Of a stretch of DNA of 6,939 nucleotides, positions 6,195-6,939 are shown piece by piece. The position numbers were made by a program, and so were the translations under genes. How positions within the stretch are numbered: the stretch's first letter is position 1; each line of letters opens with the position of its first letter. The stretch comes from an uncultured Eubacteriales bacterium (GTDB lineage Bacteria > Bacillota > Clostridia > Oscillospirales > Oscillospiraceae): NCBI GenBank assembly GCA_900555795.1, contig USMP01000068.1:1-6939 (forward strand), in the 5' to 3' direction. The notes below the pieces were generated by a model. The model saw only the letters and a list, made by a program, of their open reading frames with translations, did not search any database and was not told the DNA's origin.

Positions 6195-6939
6195 CTAATC
6201 CGTGCTCTTCTCCGCGTTCTGGGTCCTGGCCCGGGACTCCTGGCAGAAGTGGCAGGCCACAAAATGCCCCTTTCCGTCCACATCCTGCATCTGGGGCGCC
6301 TCCTTGCTGCACCGCTCAGAGGCCATCCAACAGCGGGGGGCGAAGCGGCAGCAGTTATCCGGCGGGTCCACGGGGCTGGGCACATCGCCCTTAAGCAGGA
6401 TTCGGGAGATTTTGTGGCCCACGTCGATGCGGGGCACGGCGGAGAGCAGCGCCAGGGTATAGGGGTGCTGGGCGTTGGCAAACAACTCCTCTGTCTCGGC
6501 AATTTCCACGATCTGCCCCAAATACATCACGGCGATGCGGTTGGAGATGTGCCGTACCACACTCAGGTCGTGGGAGACAAAGAGGTAGGCCAGGTTCTTC
6601 TTCCGCTGAATATCCATCAGCAGATTGATAATCGTGGCCTGGATGGACACATCCAGGGAGGACACCGGCTCATCGCAGACGATAAACTTCGGGTCCAGGG
6701 AGAGGGCCCGGGCAATGCCCACGATCTGCCGCTTTCCGCCGTCCAGTTCGTGGGGATACTTATCCAGGTAATCGGCGGAGAGGCCCACCTCGGCCGCAAT
6801 GGCCTCAATACGCTTCTCCAGTTCCTCACCGGAGGCCAGCTTGTGGATGATATAGGGCACCGACAGAATCTGGCGCACAGTCTTTTGGGGGTTGATGGAG
6901 GAGTAGGGGTCCTGGAACACAATCTGGATATCCCGGCAG
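6195..6939 (-). CDS. Oligopeptide/dipeptide ABC transporter ATP-binding protein (OppF/DppF type), C-terminal part
   Basis: This is the ATPase subunit of a peptide-type ABC importer; it energises uptake at the cytoplasmic face of the membrane. The N-terminus with Walker A lies beyond the right edge. Visible motifs are the Q-loop (IQIVFQDPYSSINPQ), a variant signature LDGGKRQ in place of LSGGQ, Walker B with catalytic Glu (FIVCDEP), the D-loop (SSLDVS) and the H-loop (LFVSHDLS). After these comes the oligopeptide/dipeptide C-terminal extension (HPYTLALLSAVPR). This extension carries the cysteine pattern C-x5-C-x6-C-x18-C, which in some relatives binds an iron-sulfur cluster. The protein ends with TAG at 6195-6197, about 20 residues after the last motif, a normal place to stop. 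The hydrolase follows after 33 bases. Permease and binding-protein genes would be expected beyond the right edge. The transported substrate cannot be assigned. Confidence 0.92.
   Translation of the reverse strand, partial: CRDIQIVFQDPYSSINPQKTVRQILSVPYIIHKLASGEELEKRIEAIAAEVGLSADYLDKYPHELDGGKRQIVGIARALSLDPKFIVCDEPVSSLDVSIQATIINLLMDIQRKKNLAYLFVSHDLSVVRHISNRIAVMYLGQIVEIAETEELFANAQHPYTLALLSAVPRIDVGHKISRILLKGDVPSPVDPPDNCCRFAPRCWMASERCSKEAPQMQDVDGKGHFVACHFCQESRARTQNAEKSTD

Noticed and set aside
6162..6197. ABC ATPase-MBL fusion by read-through of the TAG at 6195
   Set aside because: The ATPase ends at the usual place for its family, and the hydrolase has its own ATGs. The 12 linking codons look like no domain, and a shared frame occurs by chance in one of three cases.
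1..6939. CRISPR arrays, tRNA or rRNA genes, insertion sequence ends, phage genes
   Set aside because: I looked on both strands and saw no regular repeats, conserved RNA sequences, transposase motifs or flanking terminal repeats.

Overview
The window looks like chromosomal DNA from a moderately GC-rich anaerobic Bacillota, probably a Clostridia gut bacterium of the Oscillospiraceae type. This is inferred from three things: purine-rich Shine-Dalgarno sites, an anaerobic sulfatase-maturing enzyme of the clostridial type, and a PrpR_N-type regulator divergent from a four-carbon acid sugar kinase gene. No IS element, tRNA, rRNA or CRISPR array is visible.

Left part (1-2998): a sulfatase locus. 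A LysR-type regulator (minus strand, running off the left edge) is divergent from a type I sulfatase (574-2021), which is followed 34 bases later by its likely maturase, an anSME radical SAM enzyme (from 2056). The shared LysR/sulfatase promoter region holds two convincing promoters and two perfect palindromes. Every gene here is broken as written. LysR has an in-frame TAA, the sulfatase has a one-base frameshift, and the maturase has a frameshift and has lost its C-terminal SPASM half.

Middle (about 2905-5107): the maturase stops abruptly at about 2905. There it meets, tail to tail, the equally abrupt end of a four-carbon acid sugar kinase (DUF1537) gene on the minus strand, of which only about 80 N-terminal codons remain. 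The kinase is divergent from an intact 587-codon regulator (3344-5107). That regulator has a PrpR_N sensor domain, a PAS-like region, a degenerate sigma-54-type AAA+ domain without the GAFTGA loop, and a Fis-type HTH. The intergenic region carries TCGAAAT-box repeats and a strong sigma-A-type promoter.

Right part (5292-6939, minus strand): the 3' part of an OppF/DppF-type peptide ABC transporter ATPase is followed, in the same reading frame, by a metallo-beta-lactamase-fold hydrolase split by an in-frame TAG. These genes converge on the regulator, and the short gap between them holds terminators for both directions.

The main signals are the double-truncation junction near 2905 and the run of lesions in neighbouring genes. 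They may be real decay and rearrangement, or draft-quality or chimeric assembly. The sequence alone cannot settle this. I do not see a clearly new multi-gene system.
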